Shown here one piece after another: positions 26,007 through 35,057 of a DNA stretch of 64,000 bases. Each line of letters begins with the position of its first letter. The stretch's first letter is position 1. The translations under genes and the position numbers were made by a program. The notes below the pieces were generated by a model. It saw nothing but the letters and a program-made list of their open reading frames with translations, searched no databases and was not told the DNA's origin. This DNA is from Ectocarpus siliculosus (lineage: Eukaryota; Sar; Phaeophyceae; Ectocarpales; Ectocarpaceae): the NCBI GenBank assembly GCA_000310025.1, contig FN649741.1, positions 4,339,521 to 4,403,520 of the forward strand. The letters are read 5' to 3'.

Positions 26007-26453
26007 GTCACTAATATCAACTTAAGAAAACCGGAACTATTAAGTTGTAGTGAACAAAAACAGATAGAAACAACTAAGTTGTCTCCTCAAGGGTCCAGCT
26101 TTTAGGGTTTTTTAAACCTCGGAATATCCCACTGTTTCCAGGCAAGTCGTTTGTTGAAACTTCGGTTGCGAAAGCTTGTCGTCGTTTCTTCGTAGCGTGT
26201 TGATGTTGTAGACCTCGTGTAGCCGTGTTGTGATGTCGGCTTTCTTCTTTCTCTTTTTTTTCTTCTTCGTCTTCGATTTTGTAGTGGTGGTTGCCATGGT
26301 GAAGGTGAATTGTGAGCAGCGTGGGCTACCAATACACTCAAATATTTACATATAAAATTGAAAAATGTGGTCTTTCTTCTAGATCGTTTCGAGTTGGTAA
26401 GATTCGCCAAATTGTTCTAGAAAGCTCAAGTTGATAACAATGTCTGTCGTGGG
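26007..26453 (-). mobile_element. 416-bp MITE-like element, copy 3
   Basis: The core is 26018-26433. The right inverted end reads CTCAAGTTG. As in copy 1, ATAACAATGT and about ten further bases follow. The 61-residue basic frame is intact at 26112-26297 on the minus strand. It lies just after the Lys/Ala-rich gene. Confidence 0.75.
26112..26297 (-). CDS. 61-residue lysine-rich frame in the repeat element (copy 3)
   Basis: Encodes the same 61 residues as copies 1 and 2 with the same upstream TATA-like sequence. See copy 1. Confidence 0.4.
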   Translation of the reverse strand: MATTTTKSKTKKKKKRKKKADITTRLHEVYNINTLRRNDDKLSQPKFQQTTCLETVGYSEV

Positions 26454-26851
26454 TTGAAAACATTTACCCACAAAATATAGCGCCCGGAAGGAGTAGAAGG
26501 GCTTTGGGGCCTACCCCTGGGTGTCCATAGAAGGATCCAGCAACGGAATCATAGATGATGTAGGACAGGGCGATGGCGGTCGGATCAGAGTAACTGGGTT
26601 ATCCTATTCGATATGGACTTACCATATCTCTCCCGCGAAATATTTCCCGAGTTCCTATCGGAGGACTCTTTGGATTCTGTAATGTAGAGAACCATCAGTT
26701 CTGTGAGAATTGATAGTTTTTTGTAAGGCGAACCATTCCGTCGTCGCACGATCCGCTCTATCGTAATTATTTATTGAGGCGCTTTACTAAATCCCCACCA
26801 CTCCTCACTCCCACCACGACCCACTCCAATTCGCACCCACACACATCAACA
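26454..26851. other. No gene recognised
   Basis: About 400 bases without a supported gene. A 24-codon frame starts at the ATG in CGATATGGACTTACC (about 26611) and is too short to call. The last 60 bases are pyrimidine and ACC rich (CCACTCCTCACTCCC) and probably are the promoter and leader of the spliced gene that follows. Confidence 0.4.
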
Positions 26852-27630
26852 ATGAGCGACAATAAAAGGTGAGCATCGATTGTTGTTCTCGCCTACCAGG
26901 CTTTCCTGTGCATTTTCTTCCAAATTCGCAAGGTTCAAATTATTGTTTAAATTTTGATGTGCGCAGATCTTGGTGCCAGCGTTGCGCACGGTATGGACAT
27001 CTGAAGCGAGACTGCATCGAAAGCTACAGCGTGTACGGCGACGACCTCCGCAAGAAGAGATGCGGCCTCTGTGGTCTCTTTGGACACGAAGCTCGCTCGT
27101 GCCGCGAGATCACGACGGTGCACGGCAACAGGATCGACTACAGGGCAAGAAGATCTTCGGGACGTGTCGACGACCGACGTGTCGACGACAGGCAGGGGAA
27201 GCGACTGAAAGTTGACTACGGCACAAACAGACCCTCCAGCGGCATGTACCACAGGGTAGAGCGGTCGTTGAACGCAGAGAGGAAGCAGAGGGGGCAGCAG
27301 CCCGTTCGTAGCAAAGAGAGTGGTGTAGTTGACTACGGCACAAAGAGACCCTCCAGCGGCATGTACCACAGGGTAGAGCGGTCGTTGAACGCAGAGAGGA
27401 AGCAGAGGGAGCAGCAGCCCGTTCGTACCAAAGAGAGCGGTGTAGAGCAGAAGAAAGCAGCAAGCGGGTCGTCTTCAGATTCGTCTTCGGATTCGTCTTC
27501 GGATTCGTCTTCGGATTCGTCTTCGGATTCGTCTTCGGATTCGTCTTCGGATTCGTCTTCGGATTCGTCTTCGGATTCGTCTACGAGTGGATTGTGGTGC
27601 AACTCGGATGATGAGTTCCTCAAGTTTTAA
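26852..27630 (+). CDS. CCHC zinc-knuckle protein with one probable intron
   Basis: The ATG at 26852 opens a 17-base first exon (MSDNK plus two bases). A GTGAGC donor at 26869 and a TGTGCGCAG acceptor ending at 26966 define a 98-base intron. The second exon runs 26967-27630. The protein (226 residues) has two zinc knuckles near its N-terminus: CQRCARYGHLKRDC and CGLCGLFGHEARSC, both C-x2-C-x4-H-x4-C. A duplicated segment follows (two copies around RPSSGMYHRVERSLNAERKQ), then nine repeats of SSSD from a 12-base repeat. Zinc knuckles bind single-stranded nucleic acid, and the tail resembles phospho-Ser/Asp splicing-type tails. A spliced gene implies transcription in a nucleus, or recent origin from a host gene. 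Confidence 0.7.
27470..27583 (+). repeat. 12-bp tandem repeat coding SSSD
   Basis: TCGTCTTCGGAT (and one TCAGAT form) is repeated about nine times in the 3' part of the zinc-knuckle gene. Copy number is likely to vary between isolates. Confidence 0.9.
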
Positions 27631-27643
27631 TTTAAATGTGTTT

Positions 27644-27892
27644 TCAAATATGTTTTCCATCGGCACCGCCGACCACAACGAAGACTGTTACGCGCACGTC
27701 TTCCGGTGCCTTTGCGTACGCTTCGGCGACCGCACAGATTGCCTCGCGAGGCGAAGATGGTGCAGCCTGACCGGTTGTTTTTACCATCGCGACGTTGTTG
27801 TCGTCGACGTCGGTGACGACAACCACCACGTCGGTTCCAATCGGAACGAAGCCGCCTGCGAAAGCGGAGCACGCGCTCTCTGTCTGATCCAT
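27644..27892 (-). CDS. Unknown small protein (82 residues)
   Basis: Starts MDQTESACSAFAGGFVPIGT, continues with a Val-rich stretch (DVVVVVTDVDDNNVAMVKTT) and ends TVFVVVGGADGKHI. The alternating strand-like pattern suggests a small beta-rich fold. Convergent with the zinc-knuckle gene and divergent from 27990. Not recognised; the call rests on frame openness and plausible composition. Confidence 0.4.
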   Translation of the reverse strand: MDQTESACSAFAGGFVPIGTDVVVVVTDVDDNNVAMVKTTGQAAPSSPREAICAVAEAYAKAPEDVRVTVFVVVGGADGKHI

Positions 27893-27989
27893 GGTGCGAT
27901 ATGTATAGATTAGAGTAAGATTAATTTATTGGCGGATTGGACGCGAAAAAAAATGTAGATTGACAATACATTCAATCGCAAACACGCCA

Positions 27990-28664
27990 ATGACCGAAAC
28001 CGTCACCCTCGTTTGTCGCGTAGACTCCTTGAACGATAAGAGCTACATTGATAGACAAGTGGCCATCCTTCTCAGGTCGTACAAGGCACACCTCAAAGGC
28101 CGGCGGAGTGATCTGACTCTGACATCTGAGCTTGAAAGAAAATATAGTTTCCACGAGCTGAGCGCCGATGATGCGCTTTCTATCAAAACCATCGCGACTG
28201 AAAACCAAAGCCGGCTTTGCATGAAGAGGGTGGAGATCGGCTCTGAATCGTCAGAGACGCTTCCAACACCGCCAACACCGCCGGTAACGCCGCCATCATC
28301 GCCAAAATTGGTTGTGCCTTTCCCGTCTTCCCCGTCTTCCCCGTCTTCCCCGTCTTCAGCTGCGACGTCTTCTATCTCTTCCAACACAAAGAGCCTTGTC
28401 CTGAACTTCGGCCTCGACGACGGTATCAGCACAACCTCCAGTGGCAGTGGTAGTAGAGGAAGCTCATTCTTCTCATCGGACTCAGAAACCAGTGGCATTG
28501 GTGTCGGTACACAAGTCGCGACCCCCGAAGTATTGCTGTTGCGCGAGCTTGCCAACATCATGAAAATAGAATCGATAAAGCCCACGCCCTCGCAAATTGG
28601 AAAGGCTGTGAGCACGTGGTTCGTCGGTGAGAACGTACAGAAGGTCATGCGGAAAATCGCTTAG
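27990..28664 (+). CDS. Ser/Pro-rich protein, unknown (224 residues)
   Basis: Starts at the ATG at 27990 (MTETVTLVCRVDSLNDKSY). The N-terminal 75 residues look folded. Residues 85-185 are Pro/Ser/Thr rich (TPPTPPVTPPSSPK, repeats of PSSPSSP). The last 55 residues are a folded-looking C-terminal domain (LLLRELANIMKIESIKPTPS). I do not recognise it. It could be a phosphoprotein or transcription-related factor. Confidence 0.5.
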   Translation: MTETVTLVCRVDSLNDKSYIDRQVAILLRSYKAHLKGRRSDLTLTSELERKYSFHELSADDALSIKTIATENQSRLCMKRVEIGSESSETLPTPPTPPVTPPSSPKLVVPFPSSPSSPSSPSSAATSSISSNTKSLVLNFGLDDGISTTSSGSGSRGSSFFSSDSETSGIGVGTQVATPEVLLLRELANIMKIESIKPTPSQIGKAVSTWFVGENVQKVMRKIA

Positions 28665-28850
28665 TCAAGTCTCTGGTTCAATATCGACCAAGCCATTCTT
28701 GCCCTCAGCTTCGTCATGTCTCTGTGCGTAAATTCAAAGGGCATGTCGTTGGCGAAGTACGCGGCAAACATGCAAACGAACACACCACAGTCAATACTGT
28801 TTTTTTGCTTAGGGACTTCCATTTCCACCGTTGTCCACTCGTCCCACTGT
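28661..28850 (-). pseudogene. C-terminal remnant of an Ulp1-type (C48) cysteine protease
   Basis: On the minus strand the phrase VPKQKNSIDCGVFVCMFAAY is the hallmark of the Ulp1/SUMO-protease C-terminal region, where the Cys in DCGVFVC is the nucleophile. It is followed by FTHRDMTKLRARMAWSIL. Ulp1-like proteases mature virion proteins in several NCLDVs (poxvirus I7, asfarvirus S273R). Only the last part of the gene is present; a CAACTTAAG-type repeat piece lies directly upstream. It looks broken. Confidence 0.6.
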
Positions 28851-28859
28851 CATCATTGT

Positions 28860-28985
28860 TATAAACTTAAGCATGTTGGAAACTTAAATGTTTTCTATGA
28901 CAATGATACAAAAAGTTGACAATGGTGACTGTCATCAACTTAATAGTTCCGGTTTTCTTAAGTTGATATTAGTGAGGGTTAATGT
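28860..28985 (-). repeat. Short solo form of the 416-bp element family
   Basis: At 28936-28974 the reverse complement reads as the first 39 bases of the element's left end (CACTAATATCAACTTAAG onward). CAACTTAA at 28936 and TTAAGTTG at 28958 form an inverted repeat with 8-base arms. AACTTAAG also occurs at about 28864. This is either a very small member of the family or what remains after excision. Confidence 0.6.
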
Positions 28986-29009
28986 TTAACAAATCTATTT
29001 ATAACATGG

Positions 29010-30488
29010 TTATTTTTCGATACACAGGGACATCAGAATCCACGTTCCCTTCGGAGAGTATTCCGGGTATCTTTCGATATCGAAAAGGTAGCCATGGTTG
29101 TCGTTGTTGCCAATCGTATTGGACGATAGAATCGTGGGGATTTTGAAGGCCGTGCCGCTTGATAGCGATGCCAAGACGTTTTTCTTCCTCCACCGATCGT
29201 GCCTGAAGTTGACAACGGCTGCAGTCACAGTGATGTTAACCGAAGGATCGCTCTTGTTTGTCTTGCCATGAATATTGCCGCTGACATTGAGCGATCTATC
29301 GGCGTGGTACACGGTGCAGTGAATGAAAACGCTGTGGAAGTGGACGGGTGGGAGAGTCATTGCTTCTTTCGAGGAGAAGTCGAAAGCAACAAAGAGCTTG
29401 ATCTTGGAGTCGTCCCAATACGAGATGTCTGTCTGTGGCGACGCGAGCCCATGGAACTCGAGGTTTCTCGGGTAGAAACTTATTGGCTGGAAGGTTTTCC
29501 GCTTCTTGGACAGATGAGCACCAATGACCTCGTCGTCGTCATTAGTATTGCTCGGCGGTGTGTCGGTGGCGGCGGTGGTGGCGGCATCGGCGTCGGCACA
29601 CGAGTAAAGAAATGTGATGATCTTTAGCGCGTTGTCACTTGAAAAGCACTGTTTGTTCTCCTTGATGAACTTGACAAACTCTCTCATCGAGATGCTGGAC
29701 AGGCGTATTTGGCTCCACAGAGACGACCCCGGCTCGGCAGCATCATGTGTCATAAGCGCCCACGCCGAGCCCAAGCCACCCAGCTCCTTTTCCACGGAGA
29801 CTTTCTTTTCGCAAAGCTTGTATATGCACTGGACCAGATCAATCTCCTTGATATTGAGATCGTCTCTCGCGCATATCTGCGAGACTCCCGAAATGCTATC
29901 GGCCCGAAGCGCGTAAAAGCTCTTGTGCTTGAAGACGACAAAGGCGTAGATTGAAATGTAGTCCTGGATATCCGACAAGAGCCCGGTACCGCTGTCACCG
30001 TCGCCGTCTCCGGAGCATACGGCCGAACTCATGGCGTATTCGAGCGCTTGTATTGCGTTTGTAGGGTTGATGACGTCCATCACGAGCTGTCGAATAACGT
30101 CCATACCTCCCCTCAGACTGTAGTAGTGGAACGCGGAATACCGCTCCATGGTCTTGAGGATTGGTTCCCCCTTGTCCACCTGGACCATACCCGTGTGACA
30201 AAATACTCTCATCATGTCGAAGATGTGTCTCTTGGACATGGGGTGAGAGACGCTGTAAGCCGTGACACCCTCAAACTCTTCGGTGCCTTTTCTCATGCTG
30301 CTGGAAAAGAGACACTTGAAGTAGTCGGACCGCGAGGAGTACAGTTGTCTGCAGTCTCTGTAGTAGACGCCGTCGAACAACCACGCCATATCGAAAAAAT
30401 CGGCGTTGTTGGCCTGTAAAGCTTCGATCGTTTCCAACTGCCACCGCGATACGTACCCGAGAAGGTTTTGCGAGATAGATTTTTCCAT
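29010..30488 (-). CDS. BTB/POZ-domain protein
   Basis: 492 residues from the ATG at 30488 (MEKSISQNLLGYVSRW). The N-terminal 130 residues fit a BTB fold: FDGVYYRDCRQLYSSRSDYF, KCLFSSSMRKGTEEF and a helix with MRVFCHTGMVQVD. The central part may hold a BACK-like helical region. A C-terminal domain from about residue 370 on is beta-rich (FAFDFSSKEAMTLPPVHFHS and more). It resembles BTB proteins found in many large DNA viruses, which recruit Cullin-3 ubiquitin ligases. That role is inferred. An AT-rich tract (TTTTATTTAAAATATTGG) lies upstream of the start on the other strand. Confidence 0.7.
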   Translation of the reverse strand: MEKSISQNLLGYVSRWQLETIEALQANNADFFDMAWLFDGVYYRDCRQLYSSRSDYFKCLFSSSMRKGTEEFEGVTAYSVSHPMSKRHIFDMMRVFCHTGMVQVDKGEPILKTMERYSAFHYYSLRGGMDVIRQLVMDVINPTNAIQALEYAMSSAVCSGDGDGDSGTGLLSDIQDYISIYAFVVFKHKSFYALRADSISGVSQICARDDLNIKEIDLVQCIYKLCEKKVSVEKELGGLGSAWALMTHDAAEPGSSLWSQIRLSSISMREFVKFIKENKQCFSSDNALKIITFLYSCADADAATTAATDTPPSNTNDDDEVIGAHLSKKRKTFQPISFYPRNLEFHGLASPQTDISYWDDSKIKLFVAFDFSSKEAMTLPPVHFHSVFIHCTVYHADRSLNVSGNIHGKTNKSDPSVNITVTAAVVNFRHDRWRKKNVLASLSSGTAFKIPTILSSNTIGNNDNHGYLFDIERYPEYSPKGTWILMSLCIEK

Positions 30489-30539
30489 TTTATTTAAAAT
30501 ATTGGCTATGAACACAACCAAGAGTTTTGTCCGTGCTTG

Positions 30540-31037
30540 ATGAACGACAACACTTTGGGAAAAAACATTTACACATCTCTGTGCGAAACGCCGGCACACT
30601 CTTCCGACGTTGGCGAGCCAAACATAAACATGGCGAGGTGTCCCTTTTACGAAAAGCCCGTTGATGAAATCCAAAGCACTCAGAGCGCGAAGTACGCCAA
30701 GCGCTCGCAGCGACACAGGTCGACGGCACAGTCGCGTCTTGGGGACATGACGGTCGGAGACATTAGATACTGCTTTCAACAGTTGCGGAACGCTGGCAAA
30801 GATCTTAGTCCAGATATGATGCTGTACAACGGCCAGTCCGCCGGCGAGTTTGCACTAAAATATTTGAGAGAGACATCTACGGCAACACGGAAACGAAGAA
30901 AAAGCTTGTCGGTAGTTGCTAGGCGTTCTGTCGCCAATAAAAAGGACAGCGGTGGTCGGAGAGGAAAGGACAACGCATTGAGTATGGATGGGTGCACGTC
31001 CAGAAGAGCTCCCGGCTTGAACGTCCTCGAGTTTTGA
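30540..31037 (+). CDS. Unknown basic protein (165 residues)
   Basis: Starts MNDNTLGKNIYTSLCETP. The middle (LGDMTVGDIRYCFQQLRNAG) looks like a helical domain, and the C-terminal third is rich in Lys/Arg (TATRKRRKSLSVVARRSVAN). It is convergent with the gene at 31039, one base away. Not recognised. Confidence 0.5.
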   Translation: MNDNTLGKNIYTSLCETPAHSSDVGEPNINMARCPFYEKPVDEIQSTQSAKYAKRSQRHRSTAQSRLGDMTVGDIRYCFQQLRNAGKDLSPDMMLYNGQSAGEFALKYLRETSTATRKRRKSLSVVARRSVANKKDSGGRRGKDNALSMDGCTSRRAPGLNVLEF

Positions 31038-31038
31038 A

Positions 31039-31557
31039 TCAAACGTTTTTTGTGTTCAGCGCGCTCATCAGCTCGGTATTCTGCATGATCTCTTGCAGGA
31101 TGATCATCGGGTCCTGTGCCTGGCTCTCGGTGAGCTCCCCGTTCTCAACTTTTTTCATGCAACCGTTTGCTAACTGCTCTATTGAGCTGAGAAGTTCTCC
31201 GGACATGGACAAAATAGTTGTTCCAGTAAGGAAAAGTTGCTGGATGTAGTTCCAGATGGCTTCTCTGTTGTCCTCTTCGAGGTCTTTCCATTCCTTCGCC
31301 ATGTCGAAGTCCCCTCCGGTTATCATGGGAATCTCACACACGTCAAACAGGCTGGGGTCTTTGGCCATGATGAGGTCCGCGTGTGGTTGAAACACATTCA
31401 CAAACGTTTCCATCGGTACTGTGCTACAGTCGTCGGTGGAAATCACTCCATCGAGCATGACCTTGGCATCCATGATGATGGTGTACTCGTCGAAAGTGTC
31501 CGCGAGATCACGGAAGAACTCGGACAGCATGGAGTTGAAGGCTTTGTATGTCGTCAT
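31039..31557 (-). CDS. Unknown acidic helical protein (172 residues)
   Basis: Starts MTTYKAFNSMLSEFFRDLAD. It is rich in Asp, Glu and Met and predicted mostly helical, without membrane segments. It lies in the same direction as the gene at 31617. I do not recognise a family. Confidence 0.55.
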   Translation of the reverse strand: MTTYKAFNSMLSEFFRDLADTFDEYTIIMDAKVMLDGVISTDDCSTVPMETFVNVFQPHADLIMAKDPSLFDVCEIPMITGGDFDMAKEWKDLEEDNREAIWNYIQQLFLTGTTILSMSGELLSSIEQLANGCMKKVENGELTESQAQDPMIILQEIMQNTELMSALNTKNV

Positions 31558-31616
31558 GTTCTCAAGACTCTCTTACAACCAGGCTTTGAAAATAAATATG
31601 AGTGATGGTACGAAGG

Positions 31617-32147
31617 CTAGATTTCCGGAAGGATGTCCTTGGAAACGTGCCTCACTCCGTTGATTATCTCCTCGAATGTGAGGTGAATTTGCATCATGGA
31701 CTTTTCCACATCCGAACTCTCCGGGTAGTTCTTAGCTCTACACGAGATCAAAAGAGCGTTCATGCTCTTGGTCGCCATGATGGAATAGTTCGTGATCTTC
31801 CTGGAATCCATCATAGACACACTGTCTTCTCCCCTGTCTACAAAACGCTTGTACAGGTAGACGACGCTCTGTATGTGTCTGCACGCATCATTGAACGCTT
31901 CCATGTCGCACTCCCTCGCGCTGTGTAGCGCGAGGAGGTCCTTGTAAATGTCAAAAGACTCGAGCACGTCAATGTCGGCAAACTTCTTGGTTGTTCCCCG
32001 CCGATCTTTCCAGTAGACCACATCGATAGTAGAGAGGCCGTCCGCAAATACATTTCCTACCGCCCCGAGCACGAAGCCTCCCAGAATCCCGAACGCAGCT
32101 CCTCGGGCTCCTCCGCCGAAAGCTTTCGATGCCGCGGTCTTGAACAT
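31617..32147 (-). CDS. Unknown protein with glycine-rich N-terminal segment (176 residues)
   Basis: Starts MFKTAASKAFGGGARGAAFG and continues ILGGFVLGAVGNVFADG, a Gly/Ala-rich hydrophobic segment that could enter a membrane. The remaining 140 residues are helical and charged. It and the following minus-strand gene (31039) are about 60 bases apart and may be co-expressed. Confidence 0.55.
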   Translation of the reverse strand: MFKTAASKAFGGGARGAAFGILGGFVLGAVGNVFADGLSTIDVVYWKDRRGTTKKFADIDVLESFDIYKDLLALHSARECDMEAFNDACRHIQSVVYLYKRFVDRGEDSVSMMDSRKITNYSIMATKSMNALLISCRAKNYPESSDVEKSMMQIHLTFEEIINGVRHVSKDILPEI

Positions 32148-32216
32148 TCTCTGCTCGTATACTTGAGCGTAGCAAAATGTTTGCCGGTATGCGAACGCAA
32201 GATAAAAATTACAAGT

Positions 32217-32669
32217 TTACAAATCTTGGTCGTCTGCAGACGAGTAGCCATCAGACGCGTCGACAGTGAGCGTTTCCCACTTGAGTACTTCGTCGACGTC
32301 ATCTTCTTCTTGTTCGCCATCTGCTTCGTCTACCAGAGTGTCGCTGGTGTAGTCGCTTTCTTCCTCGGACGAGCTCGAGTCCGAAGAAGTGGATTGGTAG
32401 GAGCTGTCATCAGAATCGGATTGGGTGAACTCGCTTGAGCACTCGCTTGAGCACTCGCTTTGTTCCGAGTCCGTCGTTTGATGGTTGTCACTACCCACTT
32501 CGGTCTGTGCCTCCTCTATACACCCCCAGTCGCCATCTTCTTCTCCGCTAAAATCGTCTTCCATCACTTGGTCGGAATCTGGTTCGTAACGAATAGGTGG
32601 CTTGACGGACCTACCCGATCTCGTCATTGTGCGTATTCTCTGTTCAAGTCCATCCGGTGGCGTGGCCAT
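32217..32669 (-). CDS. Acidic Ser/Asp/Glu-rich protein (150 residues)
   Basis: From the ATG at 32669 (MATPPDGLEQRIRTMTRSGR). A short basic head is followed by about 120 residues dominated by Asp, Glu and Ser (SSEEESDYTSDTLVDEADGE). Such proteins are disordered and may bind basic partners such as histone-like proteins. Divergent from the primase gene. Confidence 0.5.
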   Translation of the reverse strand: MATPPDGLEQRIRTMTRSGRSVKPPIRYEPDSDQVMEDDFSGEEDGDWGCIEEAQTEVGSDNHQTTDSEQSECSSECSSEFTQSDSDDSSYQSTSSDSSSSEEESDYTSDTLVDEADGEQEEDDVDEVLKWETLTVDASDGYSSADDQDL

Positions 32670-32782
32670 CTTGACACGACAGCTTGTTTGGCTTATCACC
32701 ACAAAAAAAAGCCATGGAAGTCCGCGAAGTTTCTCTAGGATGAAATTTGAAGAGTGTAGAATATTTCCATCAAACATTCGGA

Positions 32783-34525
32783 ATGGACGCCTGGTCCGAA
32801 AATAATCATTGCTTCCGAGTGTCAATACCGGACTGCACGATGCTGAAATGGCTCCGCGACAAAGACTTCATCAACAACAGTGACATGACGACGACACAAA
32901 CTGTCATGACGGGAGGCGTCGTCAGTGTTCCTGACGAAAACTACGACGAGTTCCTGCAGCTGTATGCCGAGGAGGTCAGAAGCAAGAACAAAACTCTGTC
33001 TTTCTCGGAGCTGAGATCTGATCCTGTGTTCTGCATGTACTTTGACGTCGACATGCTGGGCACTGGCGTGCTTGGTGCGGCAGAGTCGTCCAGGATTTTC
33101 TCGGTCATTCAGTCTGTGATCAGAAGCTACTACACCGGAGACCAGAATGACGACCGTTTCCGATGTGTCGTGTGCGACACGAGTGTCAAGAAGGTACCGT
33201 CCGCGGACGGGGAAACGATGCTGACAAAGAACGGGTATCACGCTATATTTCCAAACCTCAGGATCAACCTTTCGCAAGCGCTTCAGCTCCGCTACAGCGT
33301 GGTGTATGAGCTTGAGAAGACGCTGGGACCGCGGACGGGTAGCCTGAACCCATGGTCGGATGTCATAGACAAAGCTCCCTACACCGGCGGCCTGAAGATG
33401 TGCGGGTCGTTCAAGCGTGTCAAGTGCACTGACTGCAAGAAGACAGACCCCACGTTCAAAGACAAGAAGAAGGCGTTGCTTTCTGAGATGGCAAAATTGC
33501 GTAAGAAAATCTATCCCCGCCAGCCCGGTTTCGACTACACCGACCTCTCGGACATCCACTCGGATGAGTTCAAGGATGCGGTCTTTGGAGACAAGTACGG
33601 CAAGTACCTGGACCTTACCGGCTTCAACTCGTGCAAGATGTGCCTTAACACCGGCAAGGTCATGGAAAAACGCACGTATATGCCGTGCCTCGTGTTAGAC
33701 GGTGGCGGCGACGTGGACGTTTCTCTCCTTGACGTCTTGCGCGAAGACTATTTCGAGGTGATGAAGTACACGAGCATACGGTGCCAGGAAGGCGAAAAGG
33801 AGACGAGTGGGTTCACAATTCCCAAGGGTGTCCCGAGGGCCCCGACGGAGGAGAACGGTGCCAACATGCGGACCTTCTCGAGCAAGAGCTTGACGCATCT
33901 TGGCAGCGACATGCACGCCTTCACCGTAAACAACGACATTTACCTGAGCGACGCTCAGACGATGCGCTTGTGGAAGGGACCTCGTGTTGAGGATGCGCGA
34001 AGACTGTCGGTGATTGAAACGTTTTTGAGAAATAACGTGTGCAGCGCCTACTCTTCCGTGCAAATCAGGAAAGTTTCCGAGAGCACGATTAAGAAGGTTG
34101 CGCAGAAACCAAACGGTGGGAGCAAGATGATGAATGCTCTCATTAGAGCCCATGCTGGCACGACACCCCCGTCGCCGGACGTCGCTTTGAGCAACCGTTA
34201 CCTGGTGAACGTCGCGGGCGTCGGGTCGACATTCTGCATGAACAAGGGTTCCGAACACGCTTCAAATTCGGTGTACTTCATCATCACGGCCACGCAATGC
34301 TTCCAGAGATGCTTTTCTAAAAAGCCCGAGATTAGGCGCGGGGGGACGACTTGCGCCGAGTACAGGTCGTATGGATTTGCGGTGCCGCCGTCTGTGTCGG
34401 CCGTCTTGTTTCCGGGTGAAGCCGTAAAGACCCCGGCCATCGCCTCTCTGGCCATGTGTCCAGACCCCAAGAACAGGGGTAAGAAGAAGCGCCGGCGAAT
34501 GGAGTGGGGGAATAAGAAACTGTAG
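32783..34525 (+). CDS. UL52-like (archaeo-eukaryotic) DNA primase
   Basis: 580 residues from the first in-frame ATG at 32783. The catalytic DxD stands in FCMYFDVDML near residue 90, followed by NGYHAIFPNLRI near 150 and YTGGLKMCGSFKRVKC near 200, which match the conserved blocks of UL52/NCLDV primases. The C-terminal region (FIITATQCFQRCFSKKPEIR followed by GGTTCAEY, near 505) fits the zinc-binding motif typical of this clade. The C-terminus is strongly basic (KNRGKKKRRRMEWGNKKL). The protein would make primers at the fork, together with the RecD-like helicase and the SSB of this window. Confidence 0.82.
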   Translation: MDAWSENNHCFRVSIPDCTMLKWLRDKDFINNSDMTTTQTVMTGGVVSVPDENYDEFLQLYAEEVRSKNKTLSFSELRSDPVFCMYFDVDMLGTGVLGAAESSRIFSVIQSVIRSYYTGDQNDDRFRCVVCDTSVKKVPSADGETMLTKNGYHAIFPNLRINLSQALQLRYSVVYELEKTLGPRTGSLNPWSDVIDKAPYTGGLKMCGSFKRVKCTDCKKTDPTFKDKKKALLSEMAKLRKKIYPRQPGFDYTDLSDIHSDEFKDAVFGDKYGKYLDLTGFNSCKMCLNTGKVMEKRTYMPCLVLDGGGDVDVSLLDVLREDYFEVMKYTSIRCQEGEKETSGFTIPKGVPRAPTEENGANMRTFSSKSLTHLGSDMHAFTVNNDIYLSDAQTMRLWKGPRVEDARRLSVIETFLRNNVCSAYSSVQIRKVSESTIKKVAQKPNGGSKMMNALIRAHAGTTPPSPDVALSNRYLVNVAGVGSTFCMNKGSEHASNSVYFIITATQCFQRCFSKKPEIRRGGTTCAEYRSYGFAVPPSVSAVLFPGEAVKTPAIASLAMCPDPKNRGKKKRRRMEWGNKKL

Positions 34526-34579
34526 TTATATGTTTTCAAGATTGTTTTTTTTAATTGTTTGGTATTATATGACTACGAT

Positions 34580-35017
34580 ATGTTTGAACCGAATCTCGCC
34601 ATCGACGTGAGTCTCCTGGCCATTATTCTTGGTCTGTATGCGACGAAAAATGACAGAAACCTCATTCTTGTTTTGATTTGCGCTCTCTTCGCGCACGTCT
34701 TGTTGACCAACGACAAAGATGACTCGAACGCTGGTGTTCTCCAGAACGCAAGCACCGCGGCCGTCACGAATGATGGTCTGGGTGCCGCCGTGACAGACGT
34801 CGTCGCCACAGCCGTAACACCCACCACCGTTGCCAAAAACGAAAGTCCTGTAGCCCCCGACGGCTTCAAGAGCACGGTGTCGTCCGGAGTTTTTTATCGC
34901 CAGCTGAGTTCCCCTCAAACGAATCTCACATCGACGGTATTCCCATCCACCTCGAAGGAGGCGAATGGGAAGCTGGCATCGGCGAGAGATTCCTTCTTCA
35001 AATCGCTCGTTTCCTAA
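34580..35017 (+). CDS. Membrane-anchored protein, unknown (145 residues)
   Basis: From the ATG at 34580 (MFEPNLAIDVSLLAIILGLY). Two adjacent hydrophobic segments (VSLLAIILGLYA and LILVLICALFAHVLL) near the N-terminus are followed by a Thr/Ala/Val-rich exposed region (TAAVTNDGLGAAVTDVVATA). Probably a virion membrane protein. The next three genes run in the same direction with short gaps. Confidence 0.55.
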   Translation: MFEPNLAIDVSLLAIILGLYATKNDRNLILVLICALFAHVLLTNDKDDSNAGVLQNASTAAVTNDGLGAAVTDVVATAVTPTTVAKNESPVAPDGFKSTVSSGVFYRQLSSPQTNLTSTVFPSTSKEANGKLASARDSFFKSLVS

Positions 35018-35057
35018 CAAAAAATCTAAACCTAGTGTAATAAGACTTTCGATTCAA

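Noticed and set aside
26852-27630. Zinc-knuckle gene as a retroelement gag
   Set aside because: There is no protease, reverse transcriptase, integrase or LTR nearby, and the protein has a SSSD tail and an intron, which do not fit a gag gene.
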